Assembly: GCA_017308375.1 (NCBI GenBank)
Contig: JAFKEW010000062.1
Span: 1 to 64,000 of the forward strand
DNA: 64,000 nt
Direction: 5' to 3'
DNA from: Alphaproteobacteria bacterium
GTDB taxonomy: Bacteria > Pseudomonadota > Alphaproteobacteria > Micropepsales > Micropepsaceae
The translations under genes and the position numbers were made by a program. The notes under the pieces are model-generated. The model did no database searches, had not been told where the DNA came from, and worked only from the letters and a program-made list of their open reading frames with translations. Positions 1 to 8,896 of the stretch are shown piece by piece (position 1 is the stretch's first letter; the number at the start of each line of letters is the position of its first letter).

Positions 1-710
1 TGAAGATGATGCCGGGCTCGCCCGGTGTGAAGCGCCTGCGCAAACGGACCAGGGCGCTTGCGGCCGGGCTGGGGCAGGCGCGCGACCTCGACGTTTTCGT
101 CGATGAAATTCTGGCGGGCATGCCGGCTGATGACGCAGCCGCACTGGAGACATTGCGCGTCGAGACCGACCGTCTGCATCGCGATGCATGGGCCGTGGCA
201 AAAATGGCTGTGGAAGACCGCGCCCTTGACGCATTCCTCGACGAGATTGCGGCGCTGGCGGAAGAATTGTCCGCCCCGGGTCAGGCGAAAGACCGTAAGG
301 CGCTTTCGCAGGCCGCCCCGGATGCGCTGGATCGCTTGCTTTCCCGCGCCCGCAAACGCGGCCGCCATATCGGCAATGGGGACGATCGCGCGCTGCATCG
401 CCTGCGCATCGCGCTCAAGAAGCTGCGTTACGCGGTGGAGTTTTTCGAATCGCTTTATCCGCACAAATCCGGCCGCCGTTACCTGAAGCGGTTGAAGGCG
501 ATGCAGGATCTGCTGGGCCGGGTGAACGATGCCGCTGCCGCGCGTGCCACATTGAAGCGTGTGCTAGATGGTGCGGATGGTGATGTGGCGGCACTTCGCT
601 ATGCGGCCGGTCTCGTCACCGGCTTTCACGATGCGCGCGCCGATGGCTTGCGCGCGGCCGCGCTCAAGGAATGGGGGGTGTTTTCGGAACGGACACCGTT
701 CTGGCGATAA
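1..710 (+). CDS. CHAD domain protein, 5' end off the window
   Basis: The reading frame is already open at the left edge, so the start lies outside the window; the first ATG visible is at 6. The visible part is rich in Arg, Lys and His and matches the later helices of a CHAD domain (conserved histidine alpha-helical domain), with an ARDLDVF element near the beginning and a basic LHRLRIALKKLRYA helix in the middle. CHAD domains bind polyphosphate and often follow a CYTH triphosphatase domain, which could be upstream and unseen. The last 47 bp overlap the 3' end of the convergent histidine phosphatase gene. Family assignment is fairly secure; the exact role is not known. Confidence 0.75.
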   Translation, partial: KMMPGSPGVKRLRKRTRALAAGLGQARDLDVFVDEILAGMPADDAAALETLRVETDRLHRDAWAVAKMAVEDRALDAFLDEIAALAEELSAPGQAKDRKALSQAAPDALDRLLSRARKRGRHIGNGDDRALHRLRIALKKLRYAVEFFESLYPHKSGRRYLKRLKAMQDLLGRVNDAAAARATLKRVLDGADGDVAALRYAAGLVTGFHDARADGLRAAALKEWGVFSERTPFWR

Positions 711-1284
711 GCGGCACGTTCAAGGCCGCGATCTTCGCTTCGCCATCGGGCGCAATATCCAGAACCAGTACCGCTTCCAGATCGAGTGCGGCGGGCATCG
801 GGGTTTTCATGTCCCAGCCGGTGGCCAAGGCATAGGCCGTGCGCAGCACACCGCGGTGGCTGACGGCCACTGCATTGCCGTCCTGTTTCGCGATGTCGGT
901 GAGGAAGGATTGGACCCGCGCGATCAGGGCGCGGGTGCTTTCACCACCGGGTGGATGGAAATCCGCCCCCAGGCCTGCGCGGATAAACGCGTCCTCGCCA
1001 TCGCGGGCCAGAATTTCGGCCCGCGTCATGCCTTCCCATTTGCCCCAGTGATGTTCGGCAAGGCGTGCATCGGCGATGGCATTGTTCAGGCCGAGAAGGG
1101 CGGCGGTTTCACGCGCGCGCAGCTGCGGGCTGGTGAATGCACGCGGGCCCCGGATGGATTGCGGTATGGCAAGGGCTGCCATCTTTGCACGCCCTTCGGC
1201 GGACAGCGGTGTGTCGATGCGGCCCTGTATCCGGCCTTGCGCGTTCCATTCGGTCGGGCCGTGCCGGATCAATGCCAGTTGCAT
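664..1284 (-). CDS. Histidine phosphatase family protein (phosphoglycerate mutase-like)
   Basis: This 206-residue protein opens with LIRHGPTEWN, the RHG motif carrying the phospho-accepting histidine, followed by the typical Arg-rich QGRIDTPLSAEGR loop. The second catalytic histidine is in VSHRGVLR about residue 145. These features place it in the branch-1 histidine phosphatase superfamily. Substrate cannot be read from sequence; members range from phosphoglycerate mutases to alpha-ribazole phosphatases and sugar-phosphate phosphatases. Its stop lies inside the convergent CHAD gene, an antisense overlap of 47 bp. Confidence 0.85.
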   Translation of the reverse strand: MQLALIRHGPTEWNAQGRIQGRIDTPLSAEGRAKMAALAIPQSIRGPRAFTSPQLRARETAALLGLNNAIADARLAEHHWGKWEGMTRAEILARDGEDAFIRAGLGADFHPPGGESTRALIARVQSFLTDIAKQDGNAVAVSHRGVLRTAYALATGWDMKTPMPAALDLEAVLVLDIAPDGEAKIAALNVPLIARTVSVPKTPPIP

Positions 1285-1370
1285 GGAAAAACTTTTTGTT
1301 GGCCGCGATGCGGCGCCTCGGGCAGGATGGCGCCCGCATCATCATTCCGGCATTCCATAACGCGCTCATC

Positions 1371-1832
1371 ATGCACACGGCAATCGACCCCGCCAACGCG
1401 GCCGACTATCCCCCCAATATCCAGGCCATCCTGAAGCGCCGCGCACCGGCGGCGGAATGGCTCGGCCAGAACATTCTGGCCATCGATACCGAAACCGGCT
1501 GGACCAGAATCGCCTACGATCTGGGCGAACCCCAATTCAATCGCTTCGGCGCATTGCATGGCGGCGCCATCGCCTGCGTGATGGACGATGTGCTGTCGGT
1601 GGCGGCGGGGTTGATCCTCAAATGGGGTGAGATCGCGCCGACCCTGGAAATGAAGGTCAGCTATCTGACGCAAGGTGGGCCGGGGCGCCATTTCGCGGAG
1701 GCCCGGGTGCTGAAACGCGGCCGGACGATCAACTTCCTCGACGCCACACTGTCTCACGAAAGCGGGCGCGTTGTGGCCACGGCGACCGCCACCATCATGA
1801 TCGCGCCGATGAAAAAGAAGGCTGGCGGGTGA
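1371..1832 (+). CDS. PaaI/hotdog-fold thioesterase family protein
   Basis: A 153-residue product starting MHTAIDPANAADYP is chosen because it matches the usual hotdog thioesterase length; the frame is open further upstream (next ATG at 1308) and no start has a strong ribosome site. The core RFGALHGGAIACVMDD contains the HGG motif and following acidic residues typical of PaaI-type acyl-CoA thioesterases, and the region near residue 95 (EMKVSYLTQ) matches the second strand pair of the hotdog. It probably hydrolyses an acyl- or aryl-CoA; the substrate is unknown. It sits 72 bp ahead of mdh and could be cotranscribed. Confidence 0.8.
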   Translation: MHTAIDPANAADYPPNIQAILKRRAPAAEWLGQNILAIDTETGWTRIAYDLGEPQFNRFGALHGGAIACVMDDVLSVAAGLILKWGEIAPTLEMKVSYLTQGGPGRHFAEARVLKRGRTINFLDATLSHESGRVVATATATIMIAPMKKKAGG

Positions 1833-1904
1833 TCTTGCGGCCTTGATTGCGGCCCCTGTTGGGGGCAAAGAACGCTTGTCCCCTGAGCTTTGAGAGAATT
1901 GGCC

Positions 1905-2891
1905 ATGAAAACTCCCGTTCGCGTTGCGGTCACCGGTGCTGCCGGTCAGATCGGTTATGCCCTTTTGTTCCGGATTGCCGCTGGCGACATGCTGGGCAAG
2001 GACCAGCCCGTCATCCTGCATCTGCTGGAAATCACCCCGGCGCTGAAGGCGCTGAACGGCGTGGTGATGGAACTGACCGACTGTGCCTTCCCGCTGCTGC
2101 GCGATGTGGTGGTGACGGACGATCCCGCCAAGGCGTTCGACAGTGTGGATTATGCCCTGCTGGTCGGTGCGCGGCCGCGCGGCCCCGGCATGGAACGCAA
2201 GGATCTGCTGTCGGCCAATGGCGCCATTTTCGCGCCACAGGGCAAGGCGCTGAACGCCCGTGCCAAGCGTGACGTGAAAGTTCTGGTGGTCGGAAACCCG
2301 GCCAACACCAATGCGCTGATCGCCCAGTCCAATGCGCCGGATCTCGATCCGCGCTGCTTCACCGCCATGATGCGGCTGGATCATAACCGCGCCCTGGGCC
2401 AACTGGCGATCAAGACCGGCACCCACTCGACCGACGTCAAGCGCGTCATCATCTGGGGCAACCATTCGACCACCCAATATCCCGACCTGCATCACGCCAC
2501 CGTGGGCGGCAAGCCGGCGCTCTCTCTGGTGGATCAGGCCTGGTATGCCGATACCTTCATCCCCACAGTGCAGAAGCGCGGCGCAGCGGTGATCGATGCG
2601 CGCGGTGCCTCGTCGGCGGCATCGGCGGCAGCGGCGGCGATCGACCACATGCGCTCCTGGGCGCTCGGCACGGCGGATGGGGACTGGGTGTCGATGGGCA
2701 TCCCCTCCGACGGCAGCTATGGCATCAAGCCGGGCCTGATTTATGGCTATCCGGTCACCTGCAAGAACGGCAAATACGAGATCGTGCAGGGCCTCGCCAT
2801 CAACGATTTCTCGCGCGCCCGGATCGATGCGAGCGAGGCGGAACTGCGCGGCGAACGCGACAGCATCACCGATCTGCTGAAAAAAGGCTGA
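1905..2891 (+). CDS. mdh: NAD-dependent malate dehydrogenase
   Basis: Malate dehydrogenase interconverts malate and oxaloacetate in the TCA cycle. The 328-residue protein begins [20 protein letters not shown], with the GAAGQIG nucleotide-binding loop of the cytosolic-type MDH group rather than the LDH-like type common in other alphaproteobacteria. Substrate-binding elements are visible as [15 protein letters not shown] (mobile loop arginines), VGNPANTNA, and [10 protein letters not shown] with the catalytic histidine. The ATG at 1905 is preceded by a GAGAGAA ribosome site; a TTG five codons upstream is less likely. The gene ends in a GC-rich hairpin facing xth. Confidence 0.95.
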   Translation: MKTPVRVAVTGAAGQIGYALLFRIAAGDMLGKDQPVILHLLEITPALKALNGVVMELTDCAFPLLRDVVVTDDPAKAFDSVDYALLVGARPRGPGMERKDLLSANGAIFAPQGKALNARAKRDVKVLVVGNPANTNALIAQSNAPDLDPRCFTAMMRLDHNRALGQLAIKTGTHSTDVKRVIIWGNHSTTQYPDLHHATVGGKPALSLVDQAWYADTFIPTVQKRGAAVIDARGASSAASAAAAAIDHMRSWALGTADGDWVSMGIPSDGSYGIKPGLIYGYPVTCKNGKYEIVQGLAINDFSRARIDASEAELRGERDSITDLLKKG

Positions 2892-2904
2892 TCCATTCGG
2901 GGAC

Positions 2905-2924
2905 GGGGGCGCAATGCCGCCCCC
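2905..2924. terminator. GC-rich hairpin between convergent mdh and xth
   Basis: Arms GGGGGCG (2905-2911) and CGCCCCC (2918-2924) form a 7-bp perfect stem with a 6-nt loop in the 57-bp gap between the convergent mdh and xth genes. There is no strong T-run on either strand, so a bidirectional terminator role is inferred from position and stem strength only. Confidence 0.45.
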
Positions 2925-2948
2925 ATCACCCTTTGATCAAGCCGTTGA

Positions 2949-3743
2949 TCACAATGCGAATTCGGTAATGACCGGCACATGATCCGATGGCTGCTTCCAG
3001 CCGCGGGCCGCCTTCAGGATGGTGTGCTTTTTCGCCGCCCCTTTCAGGCCCGGGCTGACCCAGACATGGTCCAGCCGGCGCCCCCGGTCGGAGGCCAGCC
3101 AGTCCTGTGCGCGGTAGCTCCACCAGGAGTAAATCTTCTCGGCCGGCGGCACGAAGCTGCGGGTGACATCGGTCCAGTCGAAAGCGGCAAAGACCTCCCC
3201 CAGCAATTCGGTCTCGACCGGCGTGTGGCTCACCACGTCCAGAAGCTGTTTGTGGCTCCAGACATCGTTTTCCAGCGGCGCCACGTTCAGATCGCCGACC
3301 AGGATCACCGGCTGGTTGCGTGACCGCCGCCGCTTGGCGAAGACACTTTCCATCTCGCGCAGGAAATCCAGTTTGTGGGCGAATTTGGGGTTCGCGGCCG
3401 GGTCGGGAATGTCGCCGCCCGCGGGCACATAGAAATTGTGCAGTTCGACCCCGTTTTCGAGTGTGGTCATCAGATGGCGGGTATCGCCCTTGCTGCAGAA
3501 ATCGCGGGAGCTGGTGGCCCGGAACGGAATGCGGGAGAGCGTCGCCACCCCATGATAGCCCTTCTGGCCATGGATGGCCTGATGCGCATAGCCCAGTTCG
3601 GCCAGCGCCGCGCGCGGGAAAAGGTCGTTCATCACCTTGGTTTCCTGCAGGCAGAGAACGTCTGGCCGCTCCTTCTTCAGCAGGTCCGCGACCAGTTCAA
3701 GCCGTAGGCGGACCGAGTTGATATTCCAGGTGATCAGCTTCAC
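2949..3743 (-). CDS. xth: Exodeoxyribonuclease III
   Basis: Exonuclease III cleaves abasic sites and removes 3' blocks in base-excision repair. The 264-residue protein has the EEP nuclease motifs in order: WNINSVR at the N-terminus, LQETK with the metal-binding Glu near residue 34, FYVPAGGD, VGDLNVAP with the catalytic Asp/Asn, RLDHVWVS and the C-terminal SDHVPV with the Asp-His pair. The start is a GTG at 3743, the only start that places the conserved MKLITWN at the N-terminus. It converges on mdh and is divergent from the small membrane ORF at 3993 across an AT-rich 249-bp spacer. Confidence 0.93.
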   Translation of the reverse strand: MKLITWNINSVRLRLELVADLLKKERPDVLCLQETKVMNDLFPRAALAELGYAHQAIHGQKGYHGVATLSRIPFRATSSRDFCSKGDTRHLMTTLENGVELHNFYVPAGGDIPDPAANPKFAHKLDFLREMESVFAKRRRSRNQPVILVGDLNVAPLENDVWSHKQLLDVVSHTPVETELLGEVFAAFDWTDVTRSFVPPAEKIYSWWSYRAQDWLASDRGRRLDHVWVSPGLKGAAKKHTILKAARGWKQPSDHVPVITEFAL

Positions 3744-3992
3744 GGGACTGCATGGCTCCGTTGCGGTTGCTGCATAGCAATGGCACTGGTTCTGTAAGTA
3801 CCTGATATTGCTAACATGTATTCAATTCTACGTCTTCGCACTTGCACAATAATTAATGAATAATTTCTTCTTCGTTCATTGTATTTGGCTTCAGGCTCCT
3901 CTATATCCTGTTGGCAACGGCCCCATCGGCAAGAGGGGAATTTCGGTCCAGCGGTCTCCGAGACCCTGGACCAGGACAAAGGAGAGGCAGTC
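3744..3992. promoter_or_regulatory. AT-rich divergent spacer with a leader hairpin (3945-3972)
   Basis: This gap between xth and the small ORF is unusually AT-rich for the genome around 3815-3890, as expected for promoters, although no single -35/-10 pair is convincing. Near its right end GGTCCAG (3945-3951) pairs with CTGGACC (3966-3972), and inside it GGTC pairs with GACC around a small loop, giving an 11-bp stem with one bulge. The hairpin ends 5 nt before the AAAGGAGAGG ribosome site of the small ORF, so it would lie in the mRNA leader. A regulatory role is inference. Confidence 0.45.
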
Positions 3993-4118
3993 ATGAGTAA
4001 CTTCGCGATCCATCAGGACGAACAATCATCGGTCCTTCATACCGTGCTTATCGGCGCATTTCAGGCTGCGATCGCAGTTCTGGCCGGGGCATTGTGGTTT
4101 GCCCCCTTCGCTGCCTGA
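3993..4118 (+). CDS. Small single-pass membrane protein (41 aa)
   Basis: A 41-residue ORF beginning MSNFAIHQDEQSSV follows one of the strongest ribosome sites in the window (AAAGGAGAGG, 5 nt before the ATG). A polar N-terminus of about 14 residues is followed by a continuous hydrophobic C-terminal segment (about residues 15-41) containing one tryptophan, consistent with one membrane helix. I recognise no family. It is preceded by a hairpin (3945-3972) and lies between xth (divergent) and tsaD (convergent, 14 bp away). The combination of ribosome site, leader hairpin and clear transmembrane segment supports a real gene; function is unknown. Confidence 0.6.
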   Translation: MSNFAIHQDEQSSVLHTVLIGAFQAAIAVLAGALWFAPFAA

Positions 4119-4132
4119 GACGTTACCGGTTT

Positions 4133-5248
4133 CTAGGATGCGCCGTTGGTTCGGCTCCCCCCGTGCGGTGCATCCTGAAGCGGCCAGCGGGCCCGCGGCG
4201 TGACCCCTAACGCGTCGAAAAGGCCAAGCTGACCACGTTCAACCCCTGCCCAGGCCACCATGGCGGCATTGTCCGTACAAAGCCTGGGCGGGGGTATTTT
4301 TATGGCAAATCCCTCCGCATGGCAGAGCGCATCCAGCGTGGCACGGATGGCGCCGTTGGACGCAACGCCGCCCGCCACGACCAATGTATGGGTACAATCC
4401 GGGGATGCCTGGCGGAACTGCTGCATTGCCCGCCGCGTGCGGTCCCCCAGAATATCGGTCACGGCAAGCTGGAATGAGGCGGCGACATCGGCCGCGCCGG
4501 CACCGTTCTGAACCGCCTGCCTGACGGCGGTTTTCAGGCCCGAAAAGGAAAAATCGGCGCTCGCCTGCCCCAGAAGCGGGCGGGGCAGGGGAACCGCCTT
4601 TGCCCGCCCTTCCTTGGCCAATACCTCGATCCTCGGGCCGCCGGGATAGGGCAGGCCCAGAAGCTTGGCCGTCTTGTCGAAGGCCTCGCCCACCGCATCG
4701 TCGATCGTCCGGCCCAGAAGCGTGAAGCGACCAACCCCTTCCACCGCCATCAACTGGCAATGGCCGCCGGAAATCAGCAACAGCAGGAAAGGGAATTCCA
4801 CCCCTTCCGTCAGCCGCGCGGTCAGGGCATGGGCCTCCAGATGGTTGACGGCAATCAGGGGTTTGTCCGCGGCAAGGGCCAGTGCCTTTGCCGTGGTCAG
4901 CCCCACCATCACGCCGCCGATCAGGCCGGGGCCTGCGGTTGCGGCGACCGCATCGACTGCGCCAAGGTCGATGCCGGATTTCGCCAGGGCTTCCGCCACC
5001 ACGGCATCGGCCATTTCCACATGGGCGCGGGCAGCAATCTCCGGCACCACGCCACCATAAGGTGCGTGTTCTTCCAATTGGCTGAACACGACATTGGACA
5101 GAATTTCACCCGGACCGGGGCTTATGCCACGCACCACCGCCGCGGCGGTTTCGTCGCAGCTTGTTTCGATGCCAAGGACGGTCCAGGGACGCAAAGGCTT
5201 GTCCGTTGATGCTAAATTGCTCCTTGCATCTATCCCGAACCCGTTCAT
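4133..5248 (-). CDS. tsaD: tRNA N6-adenosine threonylcarbamoyltransferase TsaD
   Basis: TsaD (formerly Gcp) transfers threonylcarbamoyl to A37 of ANN-decoding tRNAs together with TsaB and TsaE. Family signatures are clear: [15 protein letters not shown] near the N-terminus, the metal-binding [38 protein letters not shown], and [11 protein letters not shown] before the C-terminal [10 protein letters not shown]. The length is 371 residues from the ATG at 5248; most TsaD proteins begin just before [10 protein letters not shown], so a downstream TTG/GTG start is possible. Its ATG overlaps the divergent hemC ATG inside a CATG, an arrangement with hemC that recurs in alphaproteobacteria. Confidence 0.92.
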   Translation of the reverse strand: MNGFGIDARSNLASTDKPLRPWTVLGIETSCDETAAAVVRGISPGPGEILSNVVFSQLEEHAPYGGVVPEIAARAHVEMADAVVAEALAKSGIDLGAVDAVAATAGPGLIGGVMVGLTTAKALALAADKPLIAVNHLEAHALTARLTEGVEFPFLLLLISGGHCQLMAVEGVGRFTLLGRTIDDAVGEAFDKTAKLLGLPYPGGPRIEVLAKEGRAKAVPLPRPLLGQASADFSFSGLKTAVRQAVQNGAGAADVAASFQLAVTDILGDRTRRAMQQFRQASPDCTHTLVVAGGVASNGAIRATLDALCHAEGFAIKIPPPRLCTDNAAMVAWAGVERGQLGLFDALGVTPRARWPLQDAPHGGSRTNGAS

Positions 5249-6179
5249 GCCGCAAAGCTCTCCGCCTCGCATTCGCCTTGGAACCCGCGCATCCCGCCTC
5301 GCTCGCACGCAGACCGATATGGCGCGTGCCGCGCTCGAGGCGCTGGGCGTCGCTTGCGAGGTGGTGACGCTAACCACCTCGGGCGACCGCTTTCAATCCG
5401 CGCCGCTGGCCGATGCGGGCGGCAAGGGCCTTTTCACCAAGGAACTGGAAGAGGCGCTGCTGGCGGGCACGATCGATCTCGCCGTGCATTCGATGAAAGA
5501 CGTCCCGGCCGTGCTGCCGAAGGGGCTTATGCTCGCGGCCTTCCTGCCGCGGGCCGACCCGCGCGATGCCTTTTTGTCTGCAAAGGCGCCTTCGTTGGCC
5601 GCATTGCCATCGGGCGCGCGTGTCGGCACCAGTTCGGTCCGGCGCACGGCCCAACTCGCCCGCCTGCGGCCCGATCTGCAAAGCGTGCTGTTGCGCGGCA
5701 ATGTCGATACCCGATTGACGAAGCTCGATGCCGGCGGTTTCGATGCCGCCATTCTTGCGTGTGCGGGTTTGCTGCGGCTCGGGCTTTCCAATCGCATTAC
5801 CGCGGTGCTGGAGCCTGCGGACTGGCTGGGCGCACCGGCGCAAGGCGCCATCGGAATCGAAGTCCGCACGACCGATGCCAATACGCGGCATTGGGTTGAG
5901 AAGCTCAATCATGCGCCGACTGCGATCACCATCGCCTGTGAACGCGCGTTCCTGGCGGCGCTGGATGGCTCGTGCCGCACGCCGATTGGCGCGCTCGCAA
6001 CCCTTGATGGTGCAACGCTGCGGTTTCACGGCGAGATTCTCGCACCCGATGGCAGCGATCACGCGGAAGCCCGTTTTGAAGCGGTGTTGTCCGGTGACAT
6101 GCTGGAAAATGCCGGCCGGCTTGGGCACGAGGCTGGTCATTCGCTGCGGCCGAAAGCGGCGCCATGGCTTGACCTCTGA
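5247..6179 (+). CDS. hemC: Hydroxymethylbilane synthase (porphobilinogen deaminase)
   Basis: HemC polymerises four porphobilinogen units into hydroxymethylbilane in haem synthesis. The 310-residue protein has [15 protein letters not shown] at the start, [25 protein letters not shown] with the catalytic Asp, [25 protein letters not shown] and [11 protein letters not shown] with the cysteine that holds the dipyrromethane cofactor. Start is the ATG at 5247, which gives the conserved N-terminus. The divergent tsaD start shares three of the four bases of the CATG at 5246-5249. hemD follows after 2 bp, so they form an operon. Confidence 0.95.
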   Translation: MPQSSPPRIRLGTRASRLARTQTDMARAALEALGVACEVVTLTTSGDRFQSAPLADAGGKGLFTKELEEALLAGTIDLAVHSMKDVPAVLPKGLMLAAFLPRADPRDAFLSAKAPSLAALPSGARVGTSSVRRTAQLARLRPDLQSVLLRGNVDTRLTKLDAGGFDAAILACAGLLRLGLSNRITAVLEPADWLGAPAQGAIGIEVRTTDANTRHWVEKLNHAPTAITIACERAFLAALDGSCRTPIGALATLDGATLRFHGEILAPDGSDHAEARFEAVLSGDMLENAGRLGHEAGHSLRPKAAPWLDL

Positions 6180-6181
6180 TC

Positions 6182-6886
6182 ATGCGTATCCTGATTACCC
6201 GCCCGCTTGACGATGCAAAGCGCACAGCGGAGAAACTGACGGCGCTGGGCCATCGCTGTCACGTCGCGCCGATGCTGACGATTGTGGAGCGGGAAAATAT
6301 TGCACTCGCGTTCGACGATGTGCAGGCCATCATCGTCACCAGTGCGAACGGCATTCGTGCGCTCGCGCCGCGCACGCCTGTTCGCGATGTGCCGGTCTTT
6401 GCTGTCGGTGAACATTCGGCGTCAGTGGCGCGCGGGCTGGGCTTCGCGGATGTGAAAAGCGCCGATGGCGATGTTGTGGCCCTGGCGCGGGCCATCGAAA
6501 CATGGGCTGCGCCTCAGGGTGGTGCTTTGCTGCATGCCGCCGCAAGCAAGACCGCGGGCCAGTTGCGGCAGACATTGGAGCAGCGCGGATATCGTGTGCG
6601 GACGGCCGTGCTTTACGATGCCGTGGTGGCACAGGCTTTCGATGCACAAACGCGCGATATGCTCGCGGCCGGTGAAATCGATACGGTGTTGTTCTATTCA
6701 CCGCGCACCGCAGCGGCCTTCGCCGATTGCGTGCGCGAGGCAGGGCTGATCGCGGCATGCCGCCGGATTATCGCTCTGTTCATCAGTTCCGCGGCCGCCG
6801 CACGCTGTGCCGCAATTCCCTTTGCGCAAGTGCGGATTGCGGTCCGTCCCAATGAGGATGATCTGCTGAAGCTGCTTCAGGCTTAA
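6182..6886 (+). CDS. hemD: Uroporphyrinogen-III synthase
   Basis: HemD closes and inverts ring D of hydroxymethylbilane to give uroporphyrinogen III. The 234-residue product starts MRILITRPLDDAKRTAEKL, matches the two-lobed HemD fold, and retains the short conserved stretches IIVTSANGIRAL and FYSPRTAAAF. HemD is poorly conserved in sequence, so its position 2 bp after hemC is important support. The stop codon is embedded in a perfect TTAA-N7-TTAA box. Confidence 0.9.
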   Translation: MRILITRPLDDAKRTAEKLTALGHRCHVAPMLTIVERENIALAFDDVQAIIVTSANGIRALAPRTPVRDVPVFAVGEHSASVARGLGFADVKSADGDVVALARAIETWAAPQGGALLHAAASKTAGQLRQTLEQRGYRVRTAVLYDAVVAQAFDAQTRDMLAAGEIDTVLFYSPRTAAAFADCVREAGLIAACRRIIALFISSAAAARCAAIPFAQVRIAVRPNEDDLLKLLQA

Positions 6887-6921
6887 CGCCAAATTAACCG
6901 GCCCGGAATACAACTTATAAT
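6883..6921 (+). promoter_or_regulatory. CtrA-type promoter: TTAA-N7-TTAA plus TATAAT
   Basis: TTAA (6883-6886), seven bases, then TTAA (6894-6897) is a perfect match to the CtrA recognition box known from Caulobacter. Eighteen bases further is a perfect TATAAT (6916-6921). In known CtrA-activated promoters the box overlaps the -35 region, which is the geometry here. It would start transcription near 6928 rightward into the convergent gap between hemD and the TPR gene, where no conventional gene is visible. No regulator was tested; this is motif evidence only. Confidence 0.5.
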
Positions 6922-7018
6922 TGCAAATCCGGTGATGGACACCCATATTTCGCCGGGATGCGTCGTCAAAAGCCGCGCTGGTTCATCCCCCGGCAACCGG
7001 CGCGGTTTGGAAGCGGAC

Positions 7019-7049
7019 GGGCGGCGTGTGCGAAGTGTGCACGCCGCCC
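7019..7049. terminator. Strong hairpin between convergent hemD and TPR-glycosyltransferase gene
   Basis: GGGCGGCGTG (7019-7028) and CACGCCGCCC (7040-7049) form a 10-bp perfect stem with an 11-nt loop. It lies 43 bp beyond the stop of the leftward TPR gene and 130 bp past hemD. No classical T-run is adjacent. It could end leftward transcription, or be part of an RNA started from the CtrA-type promoter at 6883-6921. Confidence 0.45.
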
Positions 7050-7091
7050 ATTCCTGTTCGATATGCCAGCTTTTTCAGGCGGTGTTGCGTG

Positions 7092-8852
7092 TTACCGGGC
7101 CGGAAACCGTGTCGTGAGATCGGCGGCCAGTTTCTGCACCGCGCTTTCCCACTCCCCGAATCCATCGGGGGCGAAGACATGGCTTTTCCGGTACCAGGGG
7201 AATTCGTCGGTCCCCAATTGTGGCCAGGTGCGGCCGGCAGTCAGGAACCAGACTTCAGCCCCGACGCTGCCCGCGGTCGCGGCGGCTGCCGTGGGGGCTG
7301 ATATCACCAGATCGAGCGCGGCCGACAGGGCGGCGGCTCCTTCGATGTCGTTCTTCAGGTCGAGGCCTTCGATCTGCCGGATCGCGATCCCATGCTGGGC
7401 CGTGGCGCGCGCCAGTTCGTCCTGGCAGTTGCCATACTGCAGGTTCACGAAAGTGATTCCCGGCGTTTTCAGGATCGGGCCCCAATCATCCAGCACGCTG
7501 TAGTATTTGCTGCGCTTGACGCCCAGCATCATCGAGCGCCAGCACATGCCGACAAACGGCCCCGGCCCCCATTGCGCCAGTTGCGCGCGCATCTGCTCCA
7601 CACGCGCCGGATCTGGAATCAGAAAGGCTTCATGCGGAAAATCCGAAACGTCTTTGCGCAGGTACTGAAGGGCAGAGCCCATCATCAGATGGAAATCCGG
7701 TGCCATGCCGCCGTCTTCCGCCCACGGCACCAGACGCAATTCGTGATTGCCGTCGCGGCTGGTGAACTGGCGGTCGTCATAAGCGCCAACATCGGCGGCG
7801 GGAAAGGAACGCTGAAAAAGGCCGGTCAGACGCTTGTCGACCGCGATCTGCAACGTCCCGTCCGGGCCCACCGCGCGGGCCAGATCGGGCAGGATGTTCG
7901 CAAACATGAATTCATCGCCCAGACCCTGTTCACCGATCACCAGAATGCGCTTGCCGGTCAGGTCTTCGCCCTGCCAAAGGGGGGCTTTGGAGATGATCTG
8001 AACGTAAGCGCGAAAGCGCTGGTTGTTGCGGATTTCATACTCGCGGAAGCCTTCTTCCAACTGCCCCATGCCGATCAGGCAGATGCTGCGCGAATGCCGG
8101 CTTTCGATCTTTTCGCCTTCATCCACAGCGCGTTCCAGCGCGCAATCGTAAGCCTCCAGCGCTTCCGGCAAGCGGCCCAGATGCTGATATGCGAAGCCCA
8201 TATTGTGATAGGGGCGTGAGAAGTCCGGCTCCAGCCGGATGGCTTCCCGATAGAAGACAAGGCTTTCTTCGGCCCGGCCGGATTCAGCCAGGACTGTCGC
8301 CAGCGAATTCCACAGCACGGCCTCTTCCGGCATGCGATAGATGGCGGCCCGCAGCGTTTCGATTGCGATGGAGGCATGCCCCATATCGCACTGGATGCTG
8401 CCGAGATTGTTGTAGCCGAGCGGCGAATTGGGACAGCGCTCGATATAAAGGCGGAACATCTTTTCCGCCCCTTCGGTGATCTTCAGATTCCACGCGGTCA
8501 GGCCCAGATTGATCAGCAATTCCGGATCGTCCGGGTCAAGCGCGAAGGCCTTCTCATAGGTGACGAGCGCCTTGTGCGTATGGCCCATCTTCTCCAGCGC
8601 CATGCCAAGAACGTGATAGGCCTGCGCATTGGCGGAATCGGTATCGACCGCTTCCAGCGAAAGACGTCCGGCGCGCACCACATCGCCCCGTTGCCATGCC
8701 TTGATCGCACGGCGCAAAAGCCCGTTCGACTTGCGCCTGGCAAGGGCGGCGTCCACCACCTCTTCCAGTTGCGCAAGCTTGGCTATCGCCTCGGACTTCG
8801 CGCCGACACCGGCAAGCGTATCGAGGCCGGGCGCCAGGGCCAGTTGTGCCAT
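7092..8852 (-). CDS. TPR-glycosyltransferase, FlmG-like flagellin glycosyltransferase candidate (copy 1)
   Basis: The 586-residue protein has an N-terminal helical repeat domain of several TPRs (about residues 60-290; for example AYHVLGMALEKMG and PYHNMGFAYQHLGRLPEAL) followed by a GT-B-type domain from about residue 305, with RILVIGEQGLGDEFMFA and a C-terminal LVISAPTAAAATAG nucleotide-sugar-side motif. The arrangement matches Caulobacter FlmG, in which the TPR part binds flagellin and the catalytic part attaches a pseudaminic-acid-type sugar. It is divergent from flbT and near both flagellins. Its start has a GAGGAG ribosome site. A paralogue lies at 25491-27035. Assignment to flagellin is inference from context. 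Confidence 0.75.
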   Translation of the reverse strand: MAQLALAPGLDTLAGVGAKSEAIAKLAQLEEVVDAALARRKSNGLLRRAIKAWQRGDVVRAGRLSLEAVDTDSANAQAYHVLGMALEKMGHTHKALVTYEKAFALDPDDPELLINLGLTAWNLKITEGAEKMFRLYIERCPNSPLGYNNLGSIQCDMGHASIAIETLRAAIYRMPEEAVLWNSLATVLAESGRAEESLVFYREAIRLEPDFSRPYHNMGFAYQHLGRLPEALEAYDCALERAVDEGEKIESRHSRSICLIGMGQLEEGFREYEIRNNQRFRAYVQIISKAPLWQGEDLTGKRILVIGEQGLGDEFMFANILPDLARAVGPDGTLQIAVDKRLTGLFQRSFPAADVGAYDDRQFTSRDGNHELRLVPWAEDGGMAPDFHLMMGSALQYLRKDVSDFPHEAFLIPDPARVEQMRAQLAQWGPGPFVGMCWRSMMLGVKRSKYYSVLDDWGPILKTPGITFVNLQYGNCQDELARATAQHGIAIRQIEGLDLKNDIEGAAALSAALDLVISAPTAAAATAGSVGAEVWFLTAGRTWPQLGTDEFPWYRKSHVFAPDGFGEWESAVQKLAADLTTRFPAR

Positions 8853-8896
8853 TCAACAGTCTCCTCACTAAGCTCGGGCATCAAAGCCTTTTTTGC

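Noticed and set aside
3740..3994. 84-codon minus-strand frame over the xth/small-ORF spacer
   Set aside because: No ribosome site, spans an AT-rich promoter-like region, and no recognisable domain.
6932..7503. Small plus-strand frames after the CtrA-type promoter
   Set aside because: No ribosome site and they run into the antisense of the TPR gene; a non-coding RNA is more consistent.
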